From: Polyangiaceae bacterium
GTDB lineage: Bacteria > Myxococcota_A > Polyangia > Polyangiales > Polyangiaceae
DNA length: 46,718 nucleotides
NCBI GenBank assembly: GCA_022842465.1
Contig: JALHPN010000043.1
Location: 1-46,718, forward strand
Direction: 5' to 3'
A program made the translations under genes and the position numbers. How positions within the stretch are numbered: the stretch's first letter is position 1; every line of letters begins with the position of its first letter. Below are positions 39,807 to 46,718 of the stretch, one piece after another. The notes beneath the pieces were generated by a model, which saw only the letters and a list, made by a program, of their open reading frames with translations, did no database searches and was not told the origin of the DNA.

Positions 39807-41663
39807 ATGGCCGAGACCCGCGGAGAGGCACGACGCGTCGCGCGTGGAGGCGGCCTTGCCGGGCGCGCCCTCCGCCGCCGCACGGGGCAACTCGTCGCCA
39901 TGTACGCGTGCGCCGCCGCGCTGTGGATCGCCTTCTCCGACCGCCTCCTCGGATCCCTCGTCCGCGACCCCGCCACGATCATCCAGCTCAGCGCCTACAA
40001 GGGCTTCTTCTTCGTCGTCGTGACGTCGGGGCTCCTCTACCTGCTGCTCCGGCGCTCCGTCGCCATCATCGAGGCCGGCTTTGCCGCCCTGGAGACGAAG
40101 GAGATCGAGCGCCGTCGCCACGAGGAGGAGCGCATCCACGCCGAGTCGATCATCGCGCACACGGACGACGCGATCGTCACGTGCGCGCTCGACGGTGCCG
40201 TCGCCAGCTTCAACCCCGCCGCCGAGCGTCTGTTCGGCCATCGTGCCTCGGAGATCGTCGGTCGACCCATGGCGATCCTCGTCCCCGAGCCGCAGCAGCG
40301 CCGCCTCGAGGCGATCCTGGCGAGCATCACGGACGGCGAGCGTGTCGAGCACCTCGAGACCGAGCTCTGTCATCGTGACGGCTCCCGGCTGCCCGTCTCG
40401 GTCACGCTCTCTCCCGTCCGGCGCGGGCCGGAGCGCGCGGTGCGCGGCGTCTCGGCGATCGTGCGCGACATCGCGGCGCGGAAGCTCACGGAGGCGGCCC
40501 TCCTGCGGAGCGAGGAGCGCCACTGGACGACGCTCGAGAGCATCCTCGAGGGCTGCCAGATCCTCGACCACGCGTGGCGCTACGTCTACGTGAACGAGGC
40601 GGCGGTGCGCCACAACCGGCGCCCGCAGGCGGAGATGCTCGGGAGGACCCTGCAGGAGGTGTGGCCGGGGATCGAGGCCACGCAGGTGTTCGGTCTCCTC
40701 GAGGCGGCGATGAAGGAGCGCGTCCCGTGCCTCGAAGAGGTCGAGTTCGCGTTCCCGGACGGCTCGACGGGGTGGTTCGACGTCCGCGTCCACCCGATCC
40801 CGGAGGGGATCTTCGTCCTGTCGGTCGACACGAGCGAGCGCAAGCGCGCCGAGCTCGCGCTCCGGGAGCTGAACGAGAACCTCGAGCGCAAGGTCGAGGA
40901 GCGGACCGTGGCTCTCGCCGCCGCCCGCGAGCGCGCCGAGGCGGCCGATCGGATCAAGTCGGCGTTCCTCGCGACGATGTCCCACGAGCTCCGGACTCCG
41001 CTGAACTCGATCCTCGGCTTCACGGGCATCATCCTCCAGGGGCTGGCGGGGCCGCTGACGGCGGAGCAGGTAAAGCAGCTCGGCATGGTGCAGACGAGCG
41101 CACGGCACCTGCTCGACCTCATCAACGACGTGCTCGACATCTCGAAGATCGAGGCGGGGGAGCTCGACGTGCGGTTCGCCCCCTTCGACCTCCGCGCGGC
41201 CATCGAGCGCGTCACGTCCGTCGTGCTCCCGCTCGCGACCAAGAAGGGCCTCGACGTGCGGCTCGAGATCCCCGACGGCGCGCTCGCGATCGTGAGCGAT
41301 CGACGCCGCGTCGAGCAGATCCTCCTGAACCTGCTCAACAACGCGATCAAGTTCACCGATCGAGGGGGCGTCACGCTCGCGGTCGCGCTCGAGCGCGAGG
41401 AGGGGGGCGACACGGCGAACGTAGGGCGACTCGCCCGCATGACGGTGTCCGATACCGGCATCGGGATCGACGCGCAGCACCTCGAGCTGATCTTCGAGCC
41501 CTTCCGTCAGGTCGACTCGGGCCTTCAGCGCCAGCACGAGGGGACCGGTCTCGGTCTGGCGATCTGTCGTCGTCTCGTAGGACTCCTCGGGGGAACGATC
41601 TCCGTGGCGAGCGACCGCGGCAAAGGGAGTACCTTCACGGTCGTCCTCCCTGCGAGGAGCTGA
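39807..41663 (+). CDS. Membrane sensor histidine kinase with two PAS domains
   Basis: The 618-aa product starts at ATG 39807. Two membrane helices (about 30-46 and 66-83) are joined by a short periplasmic loop, so sensing is likely cytosolic. PAS1 (about 111-225; Asp-Ala-Ile-Val-Thr) and PAS2 (about 232-345) lead to a coiled coil (346-382). HisKA has His393 in Met-Ser-His-Glu-Leu-Arg-Thr-Pro; the HATPase domain has Asn-Leu-Leu-Asn-Asn-Ala, Asp-Thr-Gly-Ile-Gly-Ile and Gly-Thr-Gly-Leu-Gly-Leu. It is followed after 7 bases by a receiver protein and then a hybrid kinase, so the three form a phosphorelay operon. A SthA-type gene ends 42 bases upstream. Confidence 0.95.
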   Translation: MAETRGEARRVARGGGLAGRALRRRTGQLVAMYACAAALWIAFSDRLLGSLVRDPATIIQLSAYKGFFFVVVTSGLLYLLLRRSVAIIEAGFAALETKEIERRRHEEERIHAESIIAHTDDAIVTCALDGAVASFNPAAERLFGHRASEIVGRPMAILVPEPQQRRLEAILASITDGERVEHLETELCHRDGSRLPVSVTLSPVRRGPERAVRGVSAIVRDIAARKLTEAALLRSEERHWTTLESILEGCQILDHAWRYVYVNEAAVRHNRRPQAEMLGRTLQEVWPGIEATQVFGLLEAAMKERVPCLEEVEFAFPDGSTGWFDVRVHPIPEGIFVLSVDTSERKRAELALRELNENLERKVEERTVALAAARERAEAADRIKSAFLATMSHELRTPLNSILGFTGIILQGLAGPLTAEQVKQLGMVQTSARHLLDLINDVLDISKIEAGELDVRFAPFDLRAAIERVTSVVLPLATKKGLDVRLEIPDGALAIVSDRRRVEQILLNLLNNAIKFTDRGGVTLAVALEREEGGDTANVGRLARMTVSDTGIGIDAQHLELIFEPFRQVDSGLQRQHEGTGLGLAICRRLVGLLGGTISVASDRGKGSTFTVVLPARS

Positions 41664-41670
41664 AGGCGCG

Positions 41671-42039
41671 ATGAGCCGCACCGTCCTCTTGATCGAAGAC
41701 AACGAGCAGAACCGCTACCTCGTCACGTTCCTCCTCGAGCGAAGCGGCTATGCCGTCGTCGCCGTCGCGGACGGCGTGAACGCCATCGAGCGGGCGGGGA
41801 CGATGGTCCCGACGTTGATCCTCCTCGACATCCAGCTCCCGACGATGGACGGCTACGCGGTCGCGCGGGCGCTGCGCACGAACCAGGCGCTCGCGGCGAC
41901 GCCGATCGTCGCGGTCACCTCCTACGCGATGCCGGGCGACGAGGAGAAGGCGCTCGAGGCGGGGTGTACCGGCTACCTCGAGAAGCCGATCGATCCGGCG
42001 ACCTTCGTGGCAGACGTCGAGCGGTTTCTGACCTCGTGA
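41671..42039 (+). CDS. Single-domain response regulator (CheY-like)
   Basis: The 122-aa protein is one receiver domain: acidic pocket Glu9-Asp10, phospho-acceptor Asp53 (Leu-Leu-Asp-Ile-Gln-Leu-Pro), Thr/Ser in Val-Thr-Ser-Tyr-Ala, and Lys in Glu-Lys-Pro-Ile-Asp. There is no output domain, so it passes phosphate or binds a target protein. Its start is 7 bases after the upstream kinase stop, so that kinase is the likely donor. It belongs to the DivK/Spo0F-like group by shape; the target cannot be told. Confidence 0.95.
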   Translation: MSRTVLLIEDNEQNRYLVTFLLERSGYAVVAVADGVNAIERAGTMVPTLILLDIQLPTMDGYAVARALRTNQALAATPIVAVTSYAMPGDEEKALEAGCTGYLEKPIDPATFVADVERFLTS

Positions 42040-42065
42040 TCGCGGGTGCGGAAGGGGGCCATGTC

Positions 42066-44594
42066 ATGCGCCGGGTTCTGATCGTCGACGACAGGGAGGA
42101 GAACGTCTACTTCATGTCCGCGCTGCTCTCGGCGCACGGGTGGGACGTCACGTCCGCCAGGCACGGCGCGGAGGCGCTCGGCATGGCGCGTGAGCACGTC
42201 CCCGACCTCGTCGTGGCGGACCTCCTGATGCCCGTGATGGACGGGTTCACGCTGCTCCGGAACTGGAAGCTCGATCCGCTCCTTCGTGACACGCCCTTCG
42301 TCATCTACACGGCCACGTACACGGCGCCCGAAGACGAGGAGCTCGCGCGGAAGCTGGGGGCCGACGACTTCATCCTGAAGCCCGTGGAGCCCGAGATCCT
42401 TTTCGCGCGTCTCTCCGCCGTACGCACGGGCGCGACCCGCGGAGCTCCCACGGCGCCGGAGCCCATCTCCGAGGGCGAGGTCCTCCGTGAGTACAGCCAA
42501 ACGCTCGTCCGCAAGCTCGAACAGAAGACGCTCCAGCTCGAGGAGACGAACCGGTGTCTCCAGCGTGACATCGCGGCGCGCGAGCGGGCGGAGACCGCCT
42601 TGCGCGCCAGCGAGGCGGAGCTCCGCCACGTGGTCGAGTCCATCCCGCAGCTCGTCTGGATCTGCCGCCCCGACGGGACATGTGCCTTCTTCAATCGGCA
42701 ATGGGTCGACTACACGGGGCGGTCGAGCGAGGAGAGCGAGAGGGAGGGGTGGCTCGAGCGCGTCCACCCGGACGAACGCGCGAGCGTACGAGATGCCTGG
42801 AGGAAATCCGTGGGAGCGTCCGAGACGTTCTCGGCCGAGGCGCGCCTACGGAGGAAGGACGGCCTCTACCGCTTCTGGCTCGTCCGCAGCGTCCCGTTCC
42901 AGGACGAAGGTGGCGGCGTCTTGCGCTGGTTCGGAACCTGCACCGACATCGACGACATGAAGCGCGCCGCCTCGCGCTTGCAGGAGGCCGAGGAGCGGCT
43001 GCGTCAGTCGCAGAAGCTCGAGGCGATCGGGCAGCTCGCGGCGGGCATCGCCCATGACTTCAACAACCTCCTCTCCGTCATCCTCAGTTACTCCTCGTTC
43101 ATCATCGACGAGGCTCCCCACGACTCGTCGCTCCGCGCCGACATGGAGCAAGTGCGCGCGGCGGGCGAGCGCGCCGCCGCGCTGACCGAGGGGCTGCTCA
43201 CGTTCGGAAGGAAGACGGCGGCGACTCCGCGGCCGACGGATCTCGGCGAGGTCGTCGCCCCGCTCGAGAAGATGGTCCGGCGGCTGCTCCGCGACGACGT
43301 TCAGCTCGACATCAACGTCGACGGCGCGCTCGGGCGTGTGCTCCTCGCGCCGAGCAGCATCGAGCAGATCGTGATGAACCTCGTCGTGAACGCGCGAGAC
43401 GCCATGCCCGCGGGCGGTCGGATCGTCCTCGATCTCGCGAACGTCACGCTCGAAGCGTCGGACATCGCTACGCACGAGGGGGTATCGGCCGGCCGCTACG
43501 TCAAGCTCGAGGTCACCGATACGGGCTTCGGGATGGACGCCGCGACGCGCGGCCGGATCTTCGAGCCGTTCTTCACGACGAAGGCAGCCGGGAAGGGAAC
43601 GGGGCTCGGCCTCGCGACTGTCTACGGGATCGTGAAGCAGAGTGGCGGCCACATCGTCGTGGCGAGCGAGCGCGGCGTCGGCACGACGCTGCAGGTCTAC
43701 CTCCCTCGATGCGACGAGGCCAGCGAGCGGAAGGAGACCGACACGCCCGCCCCCGCGGCCCTCCGCGGCACCGAGACCGTCTTGCTCGTCGAGCGCGCCG
43801 ACGAGGTGAGGACGCTCGTTCGTTCGATCCTCCGACGTGGCGGCTACCAGGTCATCGACGTGACCAACCCCGGCGAGGCCCTGCTCGCGAGTGAACAGCA
43901 CGAGGGAGCGATTCACCTCCTTCTCACCGACGTGATCATGTCGCGCATGAACGGACGCGAGCTCGCCGCGCGCGTGTCCGGACGTCGTCCCGAGGTCCGC
44001 CTTCTCTTCACGTCGGGCTACTCCGAGGAGGCCGTCCTGCACCACGGGGTCCTCGACGCGGGGGCCGCGTTCCTGCCGAAGCCGTTCACGCCCAACGCCG
44101 TCCTCGCGAAGGTCCGAGCCGTCCTCGACGGCGCTCCGCTTCCACAGGCGGACCGCACGCGGGACACCGCGCGTCCGCGGTCGCGGGCACGAGCCAACGA
44201 GCACGTCCTGCTCATCGACGACGAGCGCTCGCTCCTCGACCTCACGGCGCGCATCCTCAAGCGGCTCGGCTATCGCGTGACGGCCTTCACGGATCCCATC
44301 GAGGCGCTCCGGGCGTTCGACGCGGAGCCGAGCGCGTTCGACGCGGTCGTCGCGGACGTGATTATGCCCGGCGCGAGCGGCTTCGACGTCGCGCGCGCGG
44401 TGCGCCGGCGCCGCCCGCAGGTCGCCGTCGTCATGACGTCGGAGTACGCCCGGCCTGAGGACGTCCGCGAAGCGGAGGCGCTCGGCCTACGCTCGCTCCT
44501 CGTGAAGCCGGACTCCGTCGAGGAGCTCGGGCTCGTCCTCCACGACGAGCTGCGCCGGCGTGGCGCGAGCTCGCCGGCGTCCGGGGCGACCTAG
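42066..44594 (+). CDS. Hybrid histidine kinase REC-PAS-HisKA-HATPase-REC-REC
   Basis: The 842-aa cytosolic protein starts at ATG 42066 behind GGAAGGGGG; GTG 42036 overlapping the previous stop is possible. Domains: REC1 (2-118; Asp8, Asp9, Asp52, Lys105), coiled coil (140-180), PAS (183-300), HisKA with His330 in Ala-His-Asp-Phe-Asn-Asn, HATPase (about 430-548; Asn438, Asp485-Thr-Gly, Gly-Thr-Gly-Leu-Gly), REC2 (570-688; Asp622, Thr649, Lys672) and REC3 (712-832; Asp718, Asp719, Asp764, Thr791, Lys814). In REC2 the usual acidic pair is Glu576-Arg577, so one metal-binding acid is lost and phosphorylation may be weak. The His-Asp-Phe-Asn-Asn box is that of NtrB-like hybrid kinases. No DNA-binding output is present. 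Confidence 0.95.
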   Translation: MRRVLIVDDREENVYFMSALLSAHGWDVTSARHGAEALGMAREHVPDLVVADLLMPVMDGFTLLRNWKLDPLLRDTPFVIYTATYTAPEDEELARKLGADDFILKPVEPEILFARLSAVRTGATRGAPTAPEPISEGEVLREYSQTLVRKLEQKTLQLEETNRCLQRDIAARERAETALRASEAELRHVVESIPQLVWICRPDGTCAFFNRQWVDYTGRSSEESEREGWLERVHPDERASVRDAWRKSVGASETFSAEARLRRKDGLYRFWLVRSVPFQDEGGGVLRWFGTCTDIDDMKRAASRLQEAEERLRQSQKLEAIGQLAAGIAHDFNNLLSVILSYSSFIIDEAPHDSSLRADMEQVRAAGERAAALTEGLLTFGRKTAATPRPTDLGEVVAPLEKMVRRLLRDDVQLDINVDGALGRVLLAPSSIEQIVMNLVVNARDAMPAGGRIVLDLANVTLEASDIATHEGVSAGRYVKLEVTDTGFGMDAATRGRIFEPFFTTKAAGKGTGLGLATVYGIVKQSGGHIVVASERGVGTTLQVYLPRCDEASERKETDTPAPAALRGTETVLLVERADEVRTLVRSILRRGGYQVIDVTNPGEALLASEQHEGAIHLLLTDVIMSRMNGRELAARVSGRRPEVRLLFTSGYSEEAVLHHGVLDAGAAFLPKPFTPNAVLAKVRAVLDGAPLPQADRTRDTARPRSRARANEHVLLIDDERSLLDLTARILKRLGYRVTAFTDPIEALRAFDAEPSAFDAVVADVIMPGASGFDVARAVRRRRPQVAVVMTSEYARPEDVREAEALGLRSLLVKPDSVEELGLVLHDELRRRGASSPASGAT

Positions 44595-44636
44595 GAGGTT
44601 CGGCACGAGGTCGGCGGCGTGAGCGCGAGCCCAGAG

Positions 44637-45521
44637 TCACGCGCTGGAGGCGGGCCGACGCGCGGCGTCCCGACTTCCTGGGAGCGGCGGGCCTTTGCGA
44701 GCCACGAGGTAGGCGTTCCACACGGGCTCGTTCTCCGCGCGCGTGACGCGGCGGAACACGCCCGATCCCCCGCGGCCGCTCGCGTCGGCGCCTTCCCAGT
44801 ACGCGTCGACGGAGGCGAACCCCGCGTCGAGGAGCACGTCGCGGAGCTCGGAGAGCGAGTAGTGCCGCCAGTCGTAGGTGAAGCAGCGACGCAGCGCGGT
44901 CCCGTCTCGGAACTCGAACGAGATGTGACAGAGGAAGCCGGCGTTCACTGCGTCGTACCGCTCTTGCTCCCAGATGTACGTCCACCCGCCGGCCACGCGT
45001 CGCCGCTCGACGCGCGCGCACGTGGCCTCGAATCCGCCGAGCGCGTCGAGCACGAAGAGCCCGTCGTCGGTGAGCGATCGGTGCGCCGCGCGGAAGTACC
45101 GCCGCAGCAGCTCACGCTCGTGGAACACCTGGTAGCTGTAGTTGTAGGCCCCGATGACCTCGACCTTCCGACGCGTCGGCACGAGCACGTCGTGCTCGAG
45201 GAGGTCGACGCGCGCGGCGGCGGCGCCGATCGCCGGCAGGTTGTGCGCGCGCCCCCAGTCGAGCGTCGGCCCGTCGATGTCGAGCCCGATCGCGGTGCGG
45301 TCCCGACGGCTCTTCGCCCACTGCGCGCAGAGGAGCGCCGTGCCGCAGAAGTCCTCCCGTAGGTGCAACGGCCGGCGCCCGGTGTGGGCCCCGAAGACCT
45401 TCTCCAGGAAGCGGATCTCCTGCTCGGGCAGCTGGACGCTGCGCTGGTAGAGATCGTGACGATCCGCCCTGCGCGCGGTCAGCTCCGGCCGGACGACGTG
45501 ACGTGACGACGAGCGGGTCAT
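44637..45521 (-). CDS. Class I SAM-dependent methyltransferase
   Basis: The 294-aa cytosolic protein starts at ATG 45521. Residues 20-50 (Asp-Arg-His-Asp-Leu-Tyr-Gln-Arg-Ser-Val-Gln) and motif I, Arg-Glu-Asp-Phe-Cys-Gly-Thr at about 55-61, mark a distinct family in which Phe-Cys-Gly-Thr replaces the common Gly-x-Gly. The Asp-Ile-Asp at about 80 would bind the SAM ribose, and Tyr-Asn-Tyr-Ser-Tyr around 128 lines the active site. The substrate is unknown. A gap of 42 bases separates it from the converging hybrid-kinase gene. The C-terminal 20 residues look disordered. Confidence 0.9.
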   Translation of the reverse strand: MTRSSSRHVVRPELTARRADRHDLYQRSVQLPEQEIRFLEKVFGAHTGRRPLHLREDFCGTALLCAQWAKSRRDRTAIGLDIDGPTLDWGRAHNLPAIGAAAARVDLLEHDVLVPTRRKVEVIGAYNYSYQVFHERELLRRYFRAAHRSLTDDGLFVLDALGGFEATCARVERRRVAGGWTYIWEQERYDAVNAGFLCHISFEFRDGTALRRCFTYDWRHYSLSELRDVLLDAGFASVDAYWEGADASGRGGSGVFRRVTRAENEPVWNAYLVARKGPPLPGSRDAARRPASSA

Positions 45522-45590
45522 GAAGACCTCCCTACACGGCGGAGCCGCCTCGACGCGAGCACGATCGAACGGGAGAGAAGCCGTCTTCGC

Positions 45591-46718
45591 TCAGAGACCC
45601 TGGACCGTCACGGGCGCGTAGCGAGGCTGGGTGGTGCCGTCGCCGAGCTGGCGGTACGTGTTGTTGCCCCAGCACTGGATCTCGCCGGTGGAGAGCCGCA
45701 TGCAGTGGTGGTTGTCGCCCGTGCCGAGCTCGACGGTGAGCTGACCGAGCGCCGTCACGCGCGTCGGCGAGGGCTTCGGGGTCATCGTGCCGTCGCCGAC
45801 CGGGAGGCTCCCCCAGCAATAGACGTCGCCCGTCGCCTGGAGCGCGCACGTCGACGCGCCCTTGGCCCCGATCTGCACGACGTCGGCGAGCCCCGGGACC
45901 GCCTCGGGGGTGGGGTGCGGCGCGTCCCCCTGGACGCCCGTGCCGATCTGCCCCGACTGCGCGTTGCCCCAGCACGACATCGTCCTGTTCGCGAGCAGCG
46001 CGCACACGTGATAGCTGCCGGACACGATCGACGTCGCGCCCGCGAGGCCGACGACGTCGACGGGCGAGAGGCGCTCCTTCGTGTCGCCGTCGCCGAGCTG
46101 CCCCCACGCGTTGTACGTGCCCCAGCACTTGCCCGCGCCGCCGATGAGGACGCACGTGTGGCCCCACCCGGTCGCGACGCTCGTGACGTTCGCGATCCCC
46201 GGAGGCTCGGACGGCGTGATCATCTTGGTCGACGAGCCGTCGCCGATGCGCCCGCCGCCGCCCCAGCACGTCACGTGTCCGTTCGCGCGGAGCGCGCACG
46301 TGTGCGCCCAGTCCGACGTGATCGAGACGGCGTCGGTGAGCCCGCTGGCCTCGACGGGCGTCTTGCTGTCCGCCGCGAGGCCGTCCCCGAGCTGCCCGCC
46401 CGTCCCCTCACCCCAGCACTTCACGTGTCCGTTCGCGAGGCGCGCGCACGAGTGCGCGTTGCCGGCCGCGACCTCGACGACGTCCGTGAGCCCCACGTCG
46501 AGCGGCGTCGTCGCGGGCGTGCCGTTGCCCGCGGGGCCGAGCTGCCCGTCCTTGCTCTCGCCCCAGCATTTCACGGTCCCGCCCGGCCGCACCGCGCAGG
46601 TGTGGAGGCTGCCGACCGCGAGGAGGTGCGGCGCGCCCGGATCGAGGCTCGCGTCCACCTTGGGCATCGCGGCGTCGGGAGAGGCCGCGCCGTCGGTCGA
46701 CGGGGCGGCGTCCTCGGC
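45591..46718 (-). CDS. RCC1-repeat protein, 5' end cut by window edge
   Basis: The open frame reaches the right edge of the window with no start needed inside it: codons upstream of the ATG at 46667 continue in frame through an Asp/Ala/Ser-rich linker, so the real start and the presumed signal or lipobox lie beyond 46718. At least seven RCC1 repeats are seen, each ending in a Lys/Thr/Ser-x-Cys-Trp-Gly and with a conserved His-x-Cys. This is the same plan as the lipoprotein at 35239, so the two are paralogues. A seven-bladed, disulfide-stabilised propeller outside the cytoplasm is expected. It reads toward the methyltransferase gene with a 69-base gap. Confidence 0.9.
   Translation of the reverse strand, partial: AEDAAPSTDGAASPDAAMPKVDASLDPGAPHLLAVGSLHTCAVRPGGTVKCWGESKDGQLGPAGNGTPATTPLDVGLTDVVEVAAGNAHSCARLANGHVKCWGEGTGGQLGDGLAADSKTPVEASGLTDAVSITSDWAHTCALRANGHVTCWGGGGRIGDGSSTKMITPSEPPGIANVTSVATGWGHTCVLIGGAGKCWGTYNAWGQLGDGDTKERLSPVDVVGLAGATSIVSGSYHVCALLANRTMSCWGNAQSGQIGTGVQGDAPHPTPEAVPGLADVVQIGAKGASTCALQATGDVYCWGSLPVGDGTMTPKPSPTRVTALGQLTVELGTGDNHHCMRLSTGEIQCWGNNTYRQLGDGTTQPRYAPVTVQGL

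Noticed and set aside
38244..41702. A 1152-codon open frame on the minus strand across sthA and the PAS-PAS kinase
   Set aside because: It is antisense to well-supported genes, is Arg/Glu/Asp/Leu-rich low-complexity protein with no domain, and is explained by the strong third-position GC bias.
44617..44642. GCGTGA and TCACGC inverted repeat between converging genes
   Set aside because: The 6-bp arms are short with a 14-base loop and include stop-codon bases; too weak to call a terminator.
1..46718. tRNA genes, rRNA, CRISPR arrays, transposases, integrases, phage genes
   Set aside because: None was found on either strand; no cloverleaf-like sequence, regularly spaced repeat or recombinase motif is visible.

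Overview
The window looks like chromosomal DNA of a Myxococcota (delta-proteobacterial, Polyangiales-like) bacterium. The grounds are very high GC with a strong third-position bias, two eukaryote-like Ser/Thr kinases, two ECF sigma factors, many histidine kinases, at least a dozen lipoproteins, RCC1-repeat lipoproteins, and a secreted trypsin-like protease ending in a MYXO-CTERM sorting signal (Gly-Cys-Ser, hydrophobic helix, poly-Arg). The lineage is inferred from these traits; there is no rRNA or single-copy marker here. No tRNA, rRNA, CRISPR array, IS element or prophage gene was seen. Coding density is about 95%, and no stretch above 300 bases lacks a gene.

Layout. 0-10.2 kb: a truncated secreted protein after an ECF sigma factor, then small lipoproteins, an SDR reductase, a 507-aa lipoprotein, an S1 protease, a two-gene operon (permuted-papain/somatomedin-B-like lipoprotein plus a PHB-depolymerase-like esterase) and an M32 carboxypeptidase. 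10.2-13.6 kb: a tightly overlapping ECF sigma, membrane zinc anti-sigma and exported caspase-like protein cassette. 13.7-22.3 kb: zinc-less quinone-oxidoreductase-like enzyme, lipoproteins, a PAS-GGDEF diguanylate cyclase, a gene behind a good sigma54-type promoter, the MYXO-CTERM protease, a YpfJ-like metallopeptidase lipoprotein, a membrane Ser/Thr kinase and a cupin. 22.3-25.2 kb: two divergent histidine kinases without partner regulators.

25.2-31.2 kb (all minus strand): tiny lipoprotein ORF, class A beta-lactamase, Ser/Thr kinase with a periplasmic AgmX/TonB-like tail, Tat-exported PhoD-like phosphatase; upstream lie an Rnk-like protein and a LysR regulator fused in frame to a second Rnk-like domain. 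31.3-37.4 kb: an unassigned large protein, an Rrf2 regulator coupled to an exported His-rich methyltransferase, a membrane protein, lipoproteins and a seven-repeat RCC1 lipoprotein. 37.5-44.6 kb: HDOD protein overlapping a SthA-type transhydrogenase, then a signalling operon of PAS-PAS histidine kinase, single-domain receiver and a REC-PAS-kinase-REC-REC hybrid. 44.6-46.7 kb: a methyltransferase and a second RCC1 protein cut by the window edge.

Themes: sensing and envelope biology. The best candidates for under-described systems are the ECF/anti-sigma/exported caspase cassette, the LysR-Rnk fusion next to a free Rnk paralogue, and the lipoprotein/beta-lactamase/kinase/phosphatase cluster. Functional assignments rest on motif recognition by eye, and promoter, operator and terminator calls are tentative.
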